Positions 47,220 through 60,918 of a DNA stretch of 64,000 bases are shown one piece after another; the stretch's first letter is position 1, and each line of letters starts with the position of its first letter. Position numbers and translations under genes: made by a program. Location: assembly GCA_021904315.1 (NCBI GenBank), contig CM038911.1, positions 11,195,390 to 11,259,389 of the forward strand. The letters are read 5' to 3'. The DNA is from Sphagnum magellanicum (taxonomy: Eukaryota; Streptophyta; Sphagnopsida; Sphagnales; Sphagnaceae). Below the pieces are notes generated by a model. That model was not told the DNA's origin and did no database searches. It worked only from the letters and a program-made list of their open reading frames with translations.

Positions 47220-47250
47220 AGCTGTTGTTGTTGTTGTTGTTGTTGTTGCT
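47220..47250. repeat. GTT trinucleotide microsatellite in the CCCH/RRM gene leader region
   Basis: About nine GTT units about 700 bp upstream of the start codon at 47958. Reading them as polyglutamine or polythreonine on the minus strand is an artefact. Confidence 0.85.
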
Positions 47251-47957
47251 GTGCCACCATTGCGCTCCATCCCTGACTTCCCCGCCGTTGTGATTCTTTT
47301 TTTGTCGCACGGTGTTTGTTTTCGTTGCAAGCAAGATTGCTTTTTTGCTCTCTTGTCTTTCGCATCTGCTCCGAGCTGTTGGGGCTGATTTTCATTGCTT
47401 GCCTCTTTTTTTTCGCCGCTCCGCAAATTCCAATCGGGCTGGCTGCGATTTTAGGGTTTCGTGAGTGAAGAAGAAAAAGTAAGGGTGCCCGGGGAGAGGG
47501 GGGATGTATATTGATGATTCCTTGAGTTTTGTGGCGATGGTGGCTAGGTAGCTTTTTAGGGTTTCGTGAGTGAAAGAGAAGTTAAGGGACCAGTGTATTG
47601 ACGATGACGATGATGATAATTCCTTGAGCTTTGTGGCGATTTCTAAGTAGACAGTAATCAGTCAGTCATCTGGAAGCAATTTCTCGACGCATGTGGCGGG
47701 TGAATCCAAGGGGGGATTGGTATATCCTCCAGCTAGTTTTTGTGTTTTTGGAAGGTAAGGGGGGAAGTGAGGGGGATGGTTTTTGGAGCGTAGGAGGAGG
47801 ATGTGCAACATGAAGCAGGGTTTTGTGGAGTGTATGTGCTATGGCTCAACATGGTTTGGTTAAACTCGAGCGGGGAGGAGGAACACGGAGTGGGGTTGCG
47901 GAGGGGAGGAGGCTGGCTTCTTCACGTAGGTGGCAACCAGGTGACGCTGAGGGCAGT

Positions 47958-50900
47958 ATGAAGACTGATGATTTGCCTTTGCATCACTATCTTATTCAAA
48001 ACTTGAAACCGCTGTAAGTCTTCTTTTGTCCACTTGCCACATCCTTCCCTGTCACAAACCCTATCTGTTGCACCCTAATGTTACAGCTTACTGCACACTA
48101 ACCTAATGTTGTACATTTTCTGTCACATGGCTGTGAAACTTTTGTAACTGATTTGCTCCATTCTTCCAGTCCTATACAAGAGAGGGTGTTTTTTCCATGG
48201 AAACTTGTATGTGTCCCAGAGGCATCCCTGGGCATCTTCCATCATGTTCAGTCAGGTTCAATTGCATTGGCCTGCTATCCATCTTCAATTACTCTAGAGT
48301 GATGATAGGATTGCTGGATACTTTGCATTTTGCTTACAACATCTAAAACCCTTCTTCTGTAGTGCATCCCTCCCACAAAACTATCTAGTTGTTGTTTTTC
48401 ATTGTTTAGTCTTTTTCCACTTGTAATGTGGTAAAGTCTTATGCCAGAGGATGTTAAATAAGAAGCATCTCTCTCTCATGTCAAATTCGTTTCAAACTCT
48501 ATACTTCACAAATATGCATTGCAGCCATATATGCTGCAAGCTAGGACATGTCAACTTTTCTCTGCTGCTGCAACACAATTTGCTCTCTTGAGTTTCCTTT
48601 GCATTTGTATCTCTCTTCTCTTTGTCCACATGAGAGTTGTGATGTACAGATTGTCCTTCAGTAGAGAATTGTATGTCATCTCCTGTAATTTCAGCTATGT
48701 AGTATGCACTTGAAAGTTAATTTTAGTGTGTGAGAAAGCATAGAAGTATGTGGACATGTGAACTTGAAAGTGATTTATGCTGCATGGCTGGTTGGGGTAC
48801 AGGACAGAGGCAGATCCAACTTTGCTGGCAGACTATGTTGCTGCCCTTTTGAAGAATGATAAGTCCAAGAAGGAACTTCAGAAGTTGTGTATTGACCAGC
48901 TATACGACTTCCTTGGAGAGGGTAAGTGTTTACAACTGGAGAACAGCTACTATGTTGTGTGGTTTTCCACTGACCTTGCTTCATCTCCTAACATGTTGTG
49001 TAGTATTGTTGCAGTCTGTGTCCCTTGCCCTTCCAGCTGCAGTCTCCTATTTGTATGTTGTCTATCAATCTTGGACTATTCTAATTGAAATTTTTGTCTC
49101 ATTGCTCTTAATAGTCTGTTCACCCATGATGCAGAGAATGAGTATGACTTGCGAGTATATCCAACTGTTTGCAGGAACAAAGCTGTTTGTCTTTAATCTG
49201 TTTCATGCACTGGAGGATGGAACTATCCCTTCTGTTGCAGACAAGCTGGAAGGCAGCAAGCACCTGGAGTCAACAGATGCTACAGGTGGTGCATTGGAGA
49301 TGCGCACATCACCTTCACATCTAGAACAACTTCCAGGCAGTGGGTTGTACGCTTGGAACGAGGAGGGTGAGGAAGAGGAGAGCAGTGATGAAGATCGCAA
49401 CCACAAGCATCGACGACGTGTCTCGCAATCTCGCTCCTTAGACCGCAGTGATGAGCCTGATTCTGCACACTTCAATGGGCAGCCTCCAAATGATTTGAAA
49501 CACCGAGCTACTGATCGTACCAGAGGGATTGGCCACTTTGTTAGAGAGCGGCCAACAAAATATGACAGACGATCAGGTCGAGAGCATGCAGGAAGGCATT
49601 TTAGTAATGGGGATGAACTGCAGCAAAACATGATACAAGGAGGGCCACCAATCCGAGGGGAGGCAGCTGGCCTGCGGTATGATGGCATGCACATGTTCCG
49701 AGGCCGAGAAGGAGCTGGACCTTGGGGTATGCCTCTTCGGCCACCTCCATTTCCAGAGGGACCCCCTCCACTCTTACCCCCAAGCTCAGGCTTCTATCCT
49801 GGGGTCAGGGCTATGGCTGGTCGAGGTGCAGAGTGGTCAACAGGATTTGGACCAATGAGTGGCATGAGCTCTGGTCCCTTGGAACATGCTCATCATGGTC
49901 GAGGCTCAGGTGCAATTGGCTTGGGGATCAACATGCGCATTGGGCGGCCAAGATGCCTGGATTTTGAAGAGCGTGGGTTTTGTCTAAGGGGGGATTTGTG
50001 TCCTATGGAGCATGGTGCCAACAGGATTGTTGTTGAAGATGTGCAGGTACTCACCAAATCTGTTCGTTCTCACTTAAGGATAGTAGTATTCTATCCTGAT
50101 GTTTGCTACTATTTTTGGTTTCGTCAGGGATCTATTTTCTTAATCCCAGCTCTTCTGGTTCTTTCACTTTCAAAGCCAAACTGAAAGAGTGCAACCGGCT
50201 AGTTTTTCTTATTTTCTTAAGCGTGATAGGACCTTTGTTTTCTTCCATGTTGGTGTGCTGTCCACTATTTCATGATGGAGAAGGAGGTGGCTGCTGTTCT
50301 GCAGGAGACTATCTAGTGAGGACCCCTGGGCTATAGCTATTTTGAATCTTGGTTGAGCAAATAAGTACTCTAAGACATCATATTCTTGAAAGACATTTCC
50401 TCCTCTTTGCTTCTGGAAACTTTGACTTTTTTGATTAGCAATGTCTCTTGAGTGCTAGCCAACATCACATCTGAGTCTTCCCATTGCTTCCAGAAAGGCA
50501 ACAGAAACTCAGGATGCAGATTGTATATAATTGTTTGCCCAAGTTTTTGGGAAGATTATTATATGCTTATCTACACCCACTGTTGGGAGCCGATGAACTC
50601 AGTGGGTAGTCATGGCAGCTTGTCACTGCCATTCGTGATGAAGGTGATGGTCTGTCACTTTGTGAGCAACTCTCATGAGGTTATGACGCACTCATTGTCG
50701 TGTTACCTTTAATTGTTGTTGTGGATATTTCTCTGCAACTTCATGGATCTTCCTCCTCTTTGCTTTCATTCAGCTACTGCCTTGCAATCTATATAGGGTG
50801 GGTGTCTTAGCCCTGTGCAGAGTGATTCATTACTTCATTACATGGGTAGCAGGCAGTTGACTGCCCCACAATTAGTCAACAGAACCCATGGTGGAGAGAT

Positions 50901-53264
50901 TAAGATAACCAGGATGCTGAGAGATGGTGGTTACTCAGGCTGACAATGTGGTTCTGACTTTGCAGAGCCTTTCCAAGTTCAATTTGCCTGTCACACTGCC
51001 TAATGGACGTGGCATGAGCATGGGCTCTGGGCCCCTGACAGTCTCATCAGCACCAATGCTTCCTTCCACTCAAGTGATGGGGAGTAGAGGAGCTCCTGCC
51101 AGTCGGGAGCCAGGTGTCCCTCCTATAGGAGAGGTGCCAGTCCCAGCCAATGAACCTGACTTGTATGACCCAGATCAGCCTTTATGGAATAAAGACCGAA
51201 TTGAAGCATCAGGGAGGATAACAAAGCTACCATCATTTCGCAAGAGACCCCAAGAGCAGGGCCAGGAGGGAGATGCAGGCAGCAAGGACAAGACTGACAG
51301 AGCTAGTGAGGCTGTGAGTAGAGGAGCAACTGATGGTGGTATACATGGAACTGATGTAGGTTCTACTGTGTGGGATAGGATTGGACCTGTTGATCGAGGT
51401 GCAGAGGGCAGACTACAAGAGAAGGATACAATAGAGGACCAGCAAGTTCAAAGTAGAGGACATGGACTTTGGCCAGGGAAATGGGAGCGCAAAGAGGAGA
51501 CTCTGCATGTGCATACAGTTACAGGACATGGGCAAGGGAGTAGTGCACAAGGGGAAGTAGGACTGGCTGTTCAGCAGGTTAAGGATGGGTCAAGCATAGG
51601 GTCACAATCAACTGTAGCTCGTGGTTCAGGATCAGAGCGAGCTCAGCGGACATTATATGTAAGCTGCATACCTCCCACCTCAAATCAGGCTGAAGTCTTG
51701 TTATTGCACTTTGAGAAGTTTGGACAGGTTGTGGATGTGCGAATTCCACCACACAGTGATAGAGCTTTTGTGCAATTTGCTTCTCGAAAAGCTGCAGAAT
51801 CAGCCCTGGCATCACCAGATGCTGTCATGGGGAATCGTTTCATTCGGCTTTCTTGGGCCAACCGTGACAGCATCTCAAATGGGAATGTTGGACCAGTCCC
51901 CATCACTGCACACTTGATACCTCTACGCTCTGAGCCTGCAGCTGCTCATTCTGTACACACTTCAAAAGGAAGGGGCAAGCATGGACTTGTTATGTTGAAT
52001 GGGACAGGTGCAAGCTATGTGCCAGAAACTCTAGCAATAGAAGGGGTCGGCCAGGTGGCCACATCACGAGGTTCAATATCCTCTGTGGCTGCCACAGGAG
52101 GAATTGCACAGAAAAAGCAGGAGGAGCTGGAGATGATGCGAGAGAAGATCCGTCAGAAGCAGGAGGCTCTTGCCAAGAAGCGCGATGATTTTCGGCGTAA
52201 GCTTGACAGACTTGCTAATCAGGTAAATTGTCCTCCACGTTGCTGTGTGGTGTCCAGCAGTCAGCATTACAATGACAGGGCTCAATCACAAAAAGTTGCA
52301 GGTCACAGTGACTTTGATCTTTAGTGCTGGATCTCCTCATTTGCACATTTTTTGTGGACCCAGGGTTCTGGAGGGCAAGGAGATGCCTCAGAAGGTCTGC
52401 AGCCTCACAAACGACAGAAGCTGGATGACAATGGAGACTCTAATGTTCTGAAGGAAAGTGCAGTGGCATATGGTGGTCCAACTACTGCTGCATTGACAAG
52501 AACTATCTCAGGAGATGTCCCACAGGCCTCACCCAAGCTTGCTAAATCACCACATGTAAAAAACACTTCTGGTGCAATGGCTGCTCACACCTCTCAGGCT
52601 GCTTGGGGTCCTGCCCGTTTCAAATTGGACAATCGACCCTCTGTCCTTAGGGTCCTTGCACCACTTCCAGTTACCTTAACAGATGTAAGTTTTACCTTCT
52701 CTGCTCCTGGACTACACCTGATCATTCTCTGAACTTACTTGAGAAATGGTATGTAACCATCCAACATGCAACCTTTTTCCAAGGATTGGAATTGGTTTCA
52801 AGATTGACACAATTCCATGCTTTTGGCAGGTAGAAGTTGTAAGGGGACATTTTGCAATGTTTGGAGAAGTTGCCAGTGTGGAAGTGGAGGATGCTGAAGG
52901 TCACAAGATTGACACCATACAACCTTTGACTGCCAATAGTAACTTACGTGTGAGTTTCACAAATCGGCAAAGTGCAGAGAGAGCACTAGGGCAAGGCAGG
53001 TGGTTACAAGGCCAAACTCTGCATCTAACTTGGGCTCCTGTGTCTTCAAGTAGTCAGACTACTGAGGGGCATGGAGCTGCCAATAGTTCTCTCTTGGCAG
53101 GGAATCAACAGGTCTGTAATAGGGAAGGAAATGGGCATGGTGAAAATGTGGGGATGGGAGCATACACCTCAGAGGAAGATAATGCAAGTGCCAATGAGGA
53201 AACAAAGCAGGTTTTGTTGAGAGTGCCACAGCAGCAGTCACCAGAACAAGGTACAAATACATAA
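47958..53264 (+). CDS. CCCH zinc finger / RRM RNA-binding protein (C3H41, RBM26/27-like), ~1019 aa
   Basis: Exons 47958-48013, 48803-48921, 49175-50046, 50966-52222, 52364-52684 and 52830-53264, all GT-AG and phase-consistent. The N-terminus (about 1-75; DPTLLADYVAALL, DFLGEGTKLFVFNLFHALED) is the PWI-like fold of RBM26/27. A DEDRNHKHRRR acidic/basic stretch follows. The CCCH finger (CLDFEERGFCLRGDLCPMEH; C-x8-C-x5-C-x3-H, about 319-339) is almost identical to Arabidopsis C3H41 and is followed by NRIVVEDVQ-SLSKFNLPV. An RRM lies at about 576-650 (TLYVSCIPP; RAFVQFASRKAAE), a coiled coil at 731-768 and a second RRM-like region at about 860-945. Animal and yeast relatives serve nuclear exosome targeting (PAXT/MTREC). 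An in-frame ATG at 47823 would add 45 residues; the family start favours 47958. Confidence 0.9.
50435..50715 (+). repeat. Short copy of a dispersed repeat, in intron 3 of the CCCH/RRM gene
   Basis: The left part (GATTAGCAATGTCTCTTGAG ... GGCAACAGAAACTCAGGATG) matches 60476-60575. The right part (TTTGTGAGCAACTCTCATGA ... CACTCATTGTCGTGTTAC) matches 62310-62400. Order and orientation are the same, so this looks like an internally deleted version of a longer element at 60476-62405. Confidence 0.7.
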
Positions 53265-56200
53265 GGTGTGAGCAGTGATCTTACAGCTGTGAGTGCACTT
53301 CATTGAAATGGTGCCCACTCCCTTGCATAGTGAAATGTGCACCTAAGGATTGGTGAGGTTACTACACAAAGTTAAGCATAGGTGAGATTCTGTCCTTTGT
53401 ATGGCTTTCTGTTACAATCCTTGAGAATGAGTAGCAGCAAGAAGTCACCCACTGTGCAGCTCATTATGTAGTCTTTAGACAGCTATAATTTGGCATACAA
53501 ACAGAGAAGTCAATTGGCTTTTTGGGTTTAACTGTCAAGCAGTGAGGGTTTAGTCATGTGCAGGCCATGTTAGTGTGCAACTTTTTTATCAAGTTCTGTG
53601 ATTTGTGCTGTACTTCTGGTGGGTAGGTTTCAACAATCTGAGGTTCTTCTACTTTTTGGCCAAGATTGGTCACTCTCCAAGTAAACGATGTAACAGCATT
53701 GGCATGTGACAACTGTTGACAGTGTTTCATTTTTGGATAGGTCAACAGAAAGCTTTGCACAAGCTACAGTTATCATTCTTTCATACTGAAAAATGCATCC
53801 CAATCCTGCCTCCCTGTTACATTCAACTTTCATTTTGGTCTGCTGAGTTGATATTCTGACAGATCAATCGGGTATTCCATGTGTAATTTTAAGATGGAGG
53901 TGCTCATTCCAAAGTAGCAACTTAATAGATCCTAGATGGAATTCTTACAACACCCTTTGTAAGTGTTGTGATTCACTCAAAAGAAATCCTGATGTTGGCT
54001 GTGCCTGTACGGGAAAGGCCTTACTTGGGCAAAACATTTTGTCCTGCATTTAGAGGAATGTACACTGGGTGTCACTGTGAACTATGAGTTCCTTTTCTGG
54101 GAAGCTTATGGAACATTTGCTAGCTAAAGTTTGTCTAGTTTGAACAACCTGTGAGGGGCAAAGCAATTAGAGTTTTTCTTAAAGCCCTTTTGGCTTAGCT
54201 TTCACCTCTCATTTGGTGTCTCAATCCCTTTTGGTTGGTGGTCGTGTTAAGTGTGTAAGTTTAGTTACTTGGTTAGGCCACAGTTAGTTGAGTAAACTAG
54301 GTTAGTTTAGTTATTTGGATTATATCTCAAATTAGTTTAGGTGGATGAAGTCGGGACATTTTTATTGATAAGATATAATCTCAAGTTAGGTGATCTCAAA
54401 TCACTTTTGATGATATAAGATTTCAAAACACAGGTTTTGTTATTGCAATTTGTTTCTGCACAGTTTCTTTTGTCTTTTGCTTTATGTTTTTTGGACTTGA
54501 ATTCTTCTTTGTTATAGGTGAGTTGTATACTTTGAATCATCAAAAGTTTGGTGTAGTATTGTGTTCTATTGATGCTAGATTCAGCTTTGTTTAACAACTT
54601 GGTTAATTTTTTGTCGTTTTTGAATTGCAGCAAGTAGGAGTTACAAATGTGGGAGCATTCTTGGTTTGCTTCTTGAGTTGAAGATGTTTGTTCCATGGTT
54701 TTGTGATTCTTGAGTTCTTGGTTTTCATGAAAAAATTCATGGAGAGTTAAACCTAAACATTGCTTAGACCTTCGAGTATGTTGTCTGGAAAAAAGGAAAA
54801 GAAAAAAAAAGAAACCATTGAGGAAAAGGCCTTTATTTATGTCACAAGTGGCTCTTTCTCTCTTATTCTCTCTTTTTGTTGAAATTGGCTCTACATATTC
54901 AACAAGGCAATGATACTAACAAAATGAAGGTGGGGAGGACTCACCTCACTATTATGGCCTTTGTGCTTGTGGTTGCTTTGTTCATTCAAGATTAACACTA
55001 ACAAATGAAGTTGTAATAGGATCCAAGGAAAGGGTTCGCCAAGAAGAAGCAATAGTGGAAAGAGTTGAATTTCATTGTCATCATGTGTTGAAAAATTCTA
55101 CACCTTTTCAAGACCTCAAGAGGTTTGACTCCTTTTTGCAAGTTTGGGTGTTTTAGACTAGGTTTGAAATAAGGAGGTCTATGGGTTTTAATCCAATTTT
55201 TTTTTTTTTTAATTTCATTTAAAAAAACTTTTATTCCAAATCTAGAGGTTAGGTTCATCATACTTGCAATTGAACAATGGTTTGGTGACCAAACAAATTT
55301 TTTTATTAAAAACATTTCAAACAAGTTGATGCTTATGGTCAAACATGTCATCACATCATTTTACATCGTGACATGAGGTGAATTGTTTTGAATTAATTGT
55401 GATTTTGTGATCTTATATCTTAACTTGGAGATATCATTATGTGTAAAAGGATGCGCACATTAAATAAGCCTCCATTCAACATGTCATCACACCTTAAAAC
55501 AAGACAAGGTTTATTTTAAATTTACATTATCTGATTATCATTAATTGTCATTGAGATAAGGTGACAAATTCAAAACAACACTTTGAGGAATTGATCATCA
55601 TGTGAAGGATTATTTGTACCAATGAATTTTTTTGTCATTTGGTTTGAAAAACACTTTTGTAGAATTCAAGAAGGTCATGGATCAAATGTTGGTAAGATTT
55701 TAAATTTGTTAAATGAAACATCAATGACATTGTTTTTAAAATTTGACTCAAGAAAATCATTGGCATGAATGACATCGCCAACATCATTATCAACATTATC
55801 ATCAACATCATCCTCAACATCACATTTTTAGTTAATTAGTAGTTCACTCTCAGTTCAATCATGGGCCACATGGGTAAACATGGACCACACATGCGTAGTC
55901 ATGGGCCACGTTTGGGGATGAAACTTCCACGGAGGTTTTTTTGAACTATGTCCTCAAGGGGTATAAATAAAGGTAAGACCCTCAATTACCTTTAATCTTT
56001 CCAACATTAGTTTAGAGTGCATTTTCTTATCATAACATTGTTTTGTTCTTGTATCATTCTTGCAACAAAATCTTGTTAGATTCTTATTTGCAATGTTTTG
56101 TTCGTTAATTTTGCAATGTGGATTTAGAACTAGGTCTACCTTTGTTTTCATCTTGGTTTTAGAAAATCCTATAGACTTGGTTGTTTTTGTGCCCATTACA

Positions 56201-58774
56201 ATCACATGTATCATTTGCATTACATGTAAGGAACATAACTTTAAACATCATCCAAATACGTATTGATTTTTTTATATTCAATTGGAATACCTAGGTCACA
56301 TGATTTATTTAGGTGGATTATGGGTTAGAAAACCAAGGTTGAGATAATCACATAGGTTCCCCAACCAATGAATGTTGCATCCAATGGATGGTGTGCTAGG
56401 TGGGTGTTGGTTCATTGTGGCCCCTATAAAGAGAACAAAAAAACAAAGGAAGAGGAAGGGGCATGGCACTTTATTTTCTCCATGAAATCTTGGTCAACTT
56501 GCAAAAACAAAAGCTTATAACCAAGCTTTTCCTATACCCACTCCTCTTATAACAAACAAACAAAAAGAAAAAGAAAAAAAGGGGAGGGCATAAAAGAGAC
56601 ATTTTGTTTTATTGTTGTTAAAGTATAAAAGAAGAAGAGGACAAAGAAAAGTTCAAAGCTTTTCATGCACACATGCCACAATTTGGCATGAAACTAGTTT
56701 CATATTAAGTTGCAACGAAAAAAATGTGTTTTGCACCTTATTGGGGGATAATGTAAATGTTTGATGCCATGTATGGTATTATGGCATGTGAATGGCCCAA
56801 ACTTGGCCTTCCTATGTCATGTTTTCAAGGCTTTATTATGTGATGAGATGTTTGTTTCACAAGTTTTGACATGGCCATGTTATGGAGAACACATTAGATA
56901 ACACCATATTGGCTAGCATAACTTACAAGTTAAGACACATAGAGAAAACACATTGGATGATATTTCGTTAAAAAGGTTTGCTTTGATGACCTATTGTAGG
57001 TTGTAAATCACCTTTCAAAGGTGGCTAATCACCTTTTGGAATCATCTAATTACTCAAAACATTGTAAATAACAACTTTAAGTTAAAATGATTATAGTTAA
57101 TAGGTCTCAATTAATGTTGGACAAATGCAATGATTTTATATATATGTGGATTAGTGTTTTTTTAAAAATTCTTCAAGTAGGTGCATTGGTTAGGATCCTT
57201 AGCATTAATTAACAATAAATGGCAATTGTCCTAATGGACTAGTATATTTTATTTGGAATCTTGCCTAGTTTTGATGACCTATAGGAACACATTGTCTAAA
57301 TCTAGTGACTTTTAAATTGTTTTGGTTAAAATATGGCGATTTTTTAAAAAACAAATCTCAAAAATCCCTTTGATGGATTTGCTAGCCCTTTTTTTTGTCA
57401 CCAAGTTGCAAATTTTTGCCAAAAAGAAAACCATTGATGTAGATGTTAAAATTTGTGTTTGTTTTGTGAGGTCCCTTTGTTGCCCTTTTGGTATTGTTGA
57501 AAAGCCCTTGACAAGGTAGTGTGCATGTTTGTCATTTCACAATTTTTGGATTGATGGAACAAAAGTTATTATATTGGATTTAGAATGATTTTCGTCATTG
57601 AAAATTAATTACAAAAATTTAAATGATATTTCTCACAATTATGTTTTTTTTGAAAAATCATGTTTCTTAGAAATTTGAAAAAAGGTTTTTTTGGAAACTT
57701 GTATCCCTTGGATGGATTTCATCATTTTTGCAATTTCATCCATGTTGTTGACATTATGTGTTTTTGCACTAGGATGATTTGTTCAATTCTAATGTTGATT
57801 TAGGCATACTAGCTTAGGTTAGCTTCACATTGACAAAACCGATAATTAATATTTTCAAGAAGTGAATTCATTTAATTGTTTTTGAAAATATTTATTTTTT
57901 GAAGATCTATAGAAATCTACTTATGATATTGTCATGTGAACGACGGTGAAATTATTTAGATCCAATGGATGTTGTTTGAAAATGAATGGATGACATTCAT
58001 ATGAACATATCTACATGAATGCCATCTATCTAACATCGATGAGTGCCATTTAAGAATGAATGAATATAATTCGACAATCATGGATGTATTCATTCATTCA
58101 TATTTGTCTACATTCATCCATGTCCGTATACATTTGAATACACATCCACCACTATCATTTTTATGATTTGCAATAACGTACATGGGGAATATACGAATAT
58201 ACATGTTTTGTACATACGGTCTTCTGAATAATGGATGTTAAAAAGTCAACTTTTTGACTGGGTTGAAGCATCTTTTTTGTTTGTAAAGGCAGAGCATCTT
58301 TGACCCAAAAGATCCGACCCTTCGCCTCCTCCTCCTCCTCGTCCTCCTCGCGAATTGAAATGTCTACTTGTTGATTGTTGGCTATGGTGTGTATGTGTGT
58401 GAGCGTGCGTGCGTGCGATCGATCGATGTGCATCTACGAGTTGCTTCTTGGGTCGTAGTGTCTGTGACACCAAGCTTGTGATGCAGATGTTGCAGTTGAA
58501 GAAGAATAATAGGAGCAGCTTGGATTATGGCTTATTCACAGCAATCGGGTACGCAGAAGATTTTTCCTGTTTTGGAAAACTTCAGCAATCAGATCTTTGG
58601 CTTGGGTGCATGAATTATTTTCTGTCGCATCTTGATGGAGATGGGACATACATTATTGGATCAGCTCGAGTGAGAGAAGAATAGGATTTAGAATTTAAAA
58701 AACAGGTGGGCAAGTTTTTATTATTATTTCCAGTGCACGTCGTTGGAGCCTGTGAATTGTACTTAAGAAAGCTC
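53265..58774. other. AT-rich intergenic DNA with a possible LTR remnant
   Basis: The first few hundred bases are probably the 3' untranslated region of the CCCH/RRM gene. The rest has no recognised exon. Short frames at 54337-54696, 54998-55354 and 55954-56220 (minus) show no known domain. An ATC-rich run lies near 55780-55830. A TATA-containing, LTR-like stretch lies at about 55860-56270. Confidence 0.45.
55860..56270 (+). mobile_element. Possible solo-LTR or LTR fragment
   Basis: ATGGGCCACATGGGTAAACA-type direct repeats are followed by a TATAAATAA box at 55962-55970 and then a T-rich leader of about 250 bp, the layout of an LTR U3-R-U5. No primer-binding site, polypurine tract or clear TG...CA borders with a target duplication were found, so the call is tentative. 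Confidence 0.3.
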
Positions 58775-58803
58775 AGGTTTAGGGTTTAGAGTTTAGGGTT
58801 TAG
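58775..58803 (+). promoter_or_regulatory. Telo-box cluster upstream of the carrier gene
   Basis: Three TTTAGGG-type units, one altered to TTTAGAG, lie about 390 bp upstream of the chosen start codon. Telo-boxes (AAACCCTAA on the other strand) are frequent in 5' regions of plant housekeeping and translation-related genes and are bound by TRB/Myb-type proteins. The motif is seen; the function here is inferred. Confidence 0.6.
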
Positions 58804-59195
58804 TAGCTTGAGCTTTCATCAGGGTTTCTGAGTGTGTATTCAATCTCCAAAACATTGGGTTGTTGCAACATTCAAAAAGAGACAGTTTGTGCTGAAAAAC
58901 GAAAAAAAAAAACCTTGTCTGTTTGTGCAGTTTGTGGTGCAACTTGTGTAGCTGCCAACAGTTTTCAAAAGAGTATCAGGTGTTGTACACCACCTGAGAT
59001 CTACAGGTTCTCATCTCTGCCTACTACAAGACATATGCGACCATGATCTCGTCAGCAGATGGTCGTGCTCGCCACAGCACACATTCAGTACTGTGCTTGT
59101 AATTGACTGAAAGGCGCCTCCTCAGTGAGGAGCTCAAAGGCGCCTCTGGGAAGAGCTCGCTGCAAATCAGGTGCCACGTATTCACTGGCTGCATC

Positions 59196-60301
59196 ATGGT
59201 GGCCTCGAAGCAAGTAGAGAACAGCCTAGGGTTGCGGTTGGGGCTCACAGCAGCCTCAGCCATGGCATCGGAGGCTGTTACATTTCCAATTGACATCACC
59301 AAAACACGCCTGCAGCTACAAGGTGAGCTTGGTGTCACCCATGGGGTGGTCAAGCGCGGTGCACTCAGTACAGCAGTGGCTATTGGCAGGGAAGAGGGAA
59401 TGGCAGGTCTCTATCGAGGTCTGTCACCAGCACTTCTACGCCATGTATTCTACACCAGCATTCGTATTGTCACATACGAACAGCTTCGCAAAGTCTTAAG
59501 TGAAGGAGACGATCCTCAAAATATTTCTGTAGCTAATAAGGCACTTATTGGTGGCACCTCTGGAATCATTGGACAGGTCTATTTTTCTACCATAGTAGGC
59601 TGACATTGCACTTGGTTCAAGTTGTAGTTGTGCTTCTTCTGACTTGTGAATCTTCTTCTATCAAGGGAGCTGCAGTCTTAGCTAGATGGTTGCACCTCAA
59701 AACCTGGAAGCTCTGATTCTTTTGTAGCACTCTGTAACACATGCTGATAAAAGAACAGGTGATAGCAAGTCCAGCGGATTTGGTGAAGGTGCGAATGCAA
59801 GCAGATGGAAGGTTGGTGAAGCTTGGTCACATGCCACGCTACACTGGGATGGTGGATGCTTTTCGGAAGATAGTGCAAGCAGAGGGCATCACTGGGCTTT
59901 GGAGAGGAGTGGGGCCAAATGCACAACGTGCATTTCTAGTGAACATGGGAGAGTTGGCATGTTACGATCAAGCAAAGCAATGGGTTATTGGGAATGGCAT
60001 TTCTGGCGACAACATCGGCACACACACACTTGCATCAGTGATTTCTGGGTTGTCTGCCACCATCCTGAGCTGCCCTGCTGATGTAGTCAAGACTCGCATG
60101 ATGAACCAATCATTGGATTCAGGGGGTGCATCTTCTTATCGCAACTCACTTGACTGTTTGTCAAAAACTGTGAAAGCAGAAGGCATCCTTGCTCTTTGGA
60201 AGGGATTCTTCCCTACATGGGCAAGGTTGGGTCCATGGCAATTTGTATTCTGGGTTTCATATGAACAACTCCGCCTTCTCAGTGGTTTATCCTCATTCTA
60301 G
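59196..60301 (+). CDS. UCP3: Mitochondrial carrier, uncoupling-protein family (UCP3-like), 307 aa
   Basis: Exons 59196-59576 and 59759-60301, joined in phase 0 (...SGIIGQ | VIASPADLVK...). Three solcar repeats are present, with signatures PIDITKTRLQ (P31), PADLVKVRMQ (P132) and PADVVKTRMM (P233). The phrases RAFLVNMGELACYDQAK and GFFPTWARLGPWQFVFWVSY are characteristic of the plant UCP3 branch. Such carriers lie in the inner mitochondrial membrane; plant UCPs dissipate proton gradient and/or exchange dicarboxylates and amino acids, but the substrate of UCP3 types is not settled. The start MVASKQ gives the usual family length of about 305; an upstream in-frame ATG at 59103 would add 31 residues with no carrier similarity. 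Confidence 0.93.
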
Positions 60302-60475
60302 TAGTTCTCCATTTATTCTATAAACAAGGTAGAGGCATTTTTGTGAACTGTGGTTATATTCTTCCATCTATTCCTTCAGGCTTAGATGCATGCTTGTACA
60401 GGGCAAAGCTAAAATGAAAATGAAGCCTACCCTCACAAGCTTGTTGCGGCTTGGACAGGGATACTAACAAAATAT

Positions 60476-60880
60476 TTTGATTAGCTTTTGTCTCTCAAGT
60501 GCTGACTGACGTCATGCTTTGAGCCTTCCCATCACTTCTGGAAATGCAACAGAAACCCAGGATGCAGATATTCTTTTTCTTTCAGGAATGAGATGAAACA
60601 TTGGGTTGTAGATGATCATTACTTTGGAGGCATGTATAAATGGTGCAGAGATCCTCTGCCTCAGAGATATCTGCTTACATTCTTCTTTTATCTTCACTCA
60701 GTATGGAGTGTTGCTGTAGAGGATTGTTGACTTGAGGATTCCATGTGCATGAGATGCTCAGTTTAGTGTTCTGGTTTGGATGTTTGCAAAGGATAGACAA
60801 TTGATTTTCATACCCAACAAATGCAAGGACTAGCCAGATGTGTGCCTCAGAAGATTAAGCAACTTGGATAAGTTTCCAAT

Positions 60881-60918
<38 letters not shown>

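Larger units (their letters stand above)
43813..47822. other. Intergenic DNA between the membrane-protein and CCCH/RRM genes
   Basis: No coding exon was recognised. The first kilobase may be the 3' untranslated region of the membrane-protein gene. The stretch contains a 27-bp-stem hairpin (46045-46108), an 83-bp tandem duplication (46423-46588), an 18-C run (46760-46777), and ATC and GTT microsatellites (47085-47110; 47220-47250). The end of the stretch, from about 47190, is probably leader and promoter of the CCCH/RRM gene. Confidence 0.45.

Noticed and set aside
48856-50184. Continuous 442-codon frame as a gene of its own
   Set aside because: It reads through introns 2 and 3 of the CCCH/RRM gene. 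The first part (48856-49174) has intron composition, and splicing at 48921/49175 and 50046/50966 gives the conserved family sequence.
58409-58684. 91-codon frame upstream of the carrier gene
   Set aside because: No recognisable domain, no splice link to the carrier exons, and the region looks like promoter/leader with a telo-box downstream.
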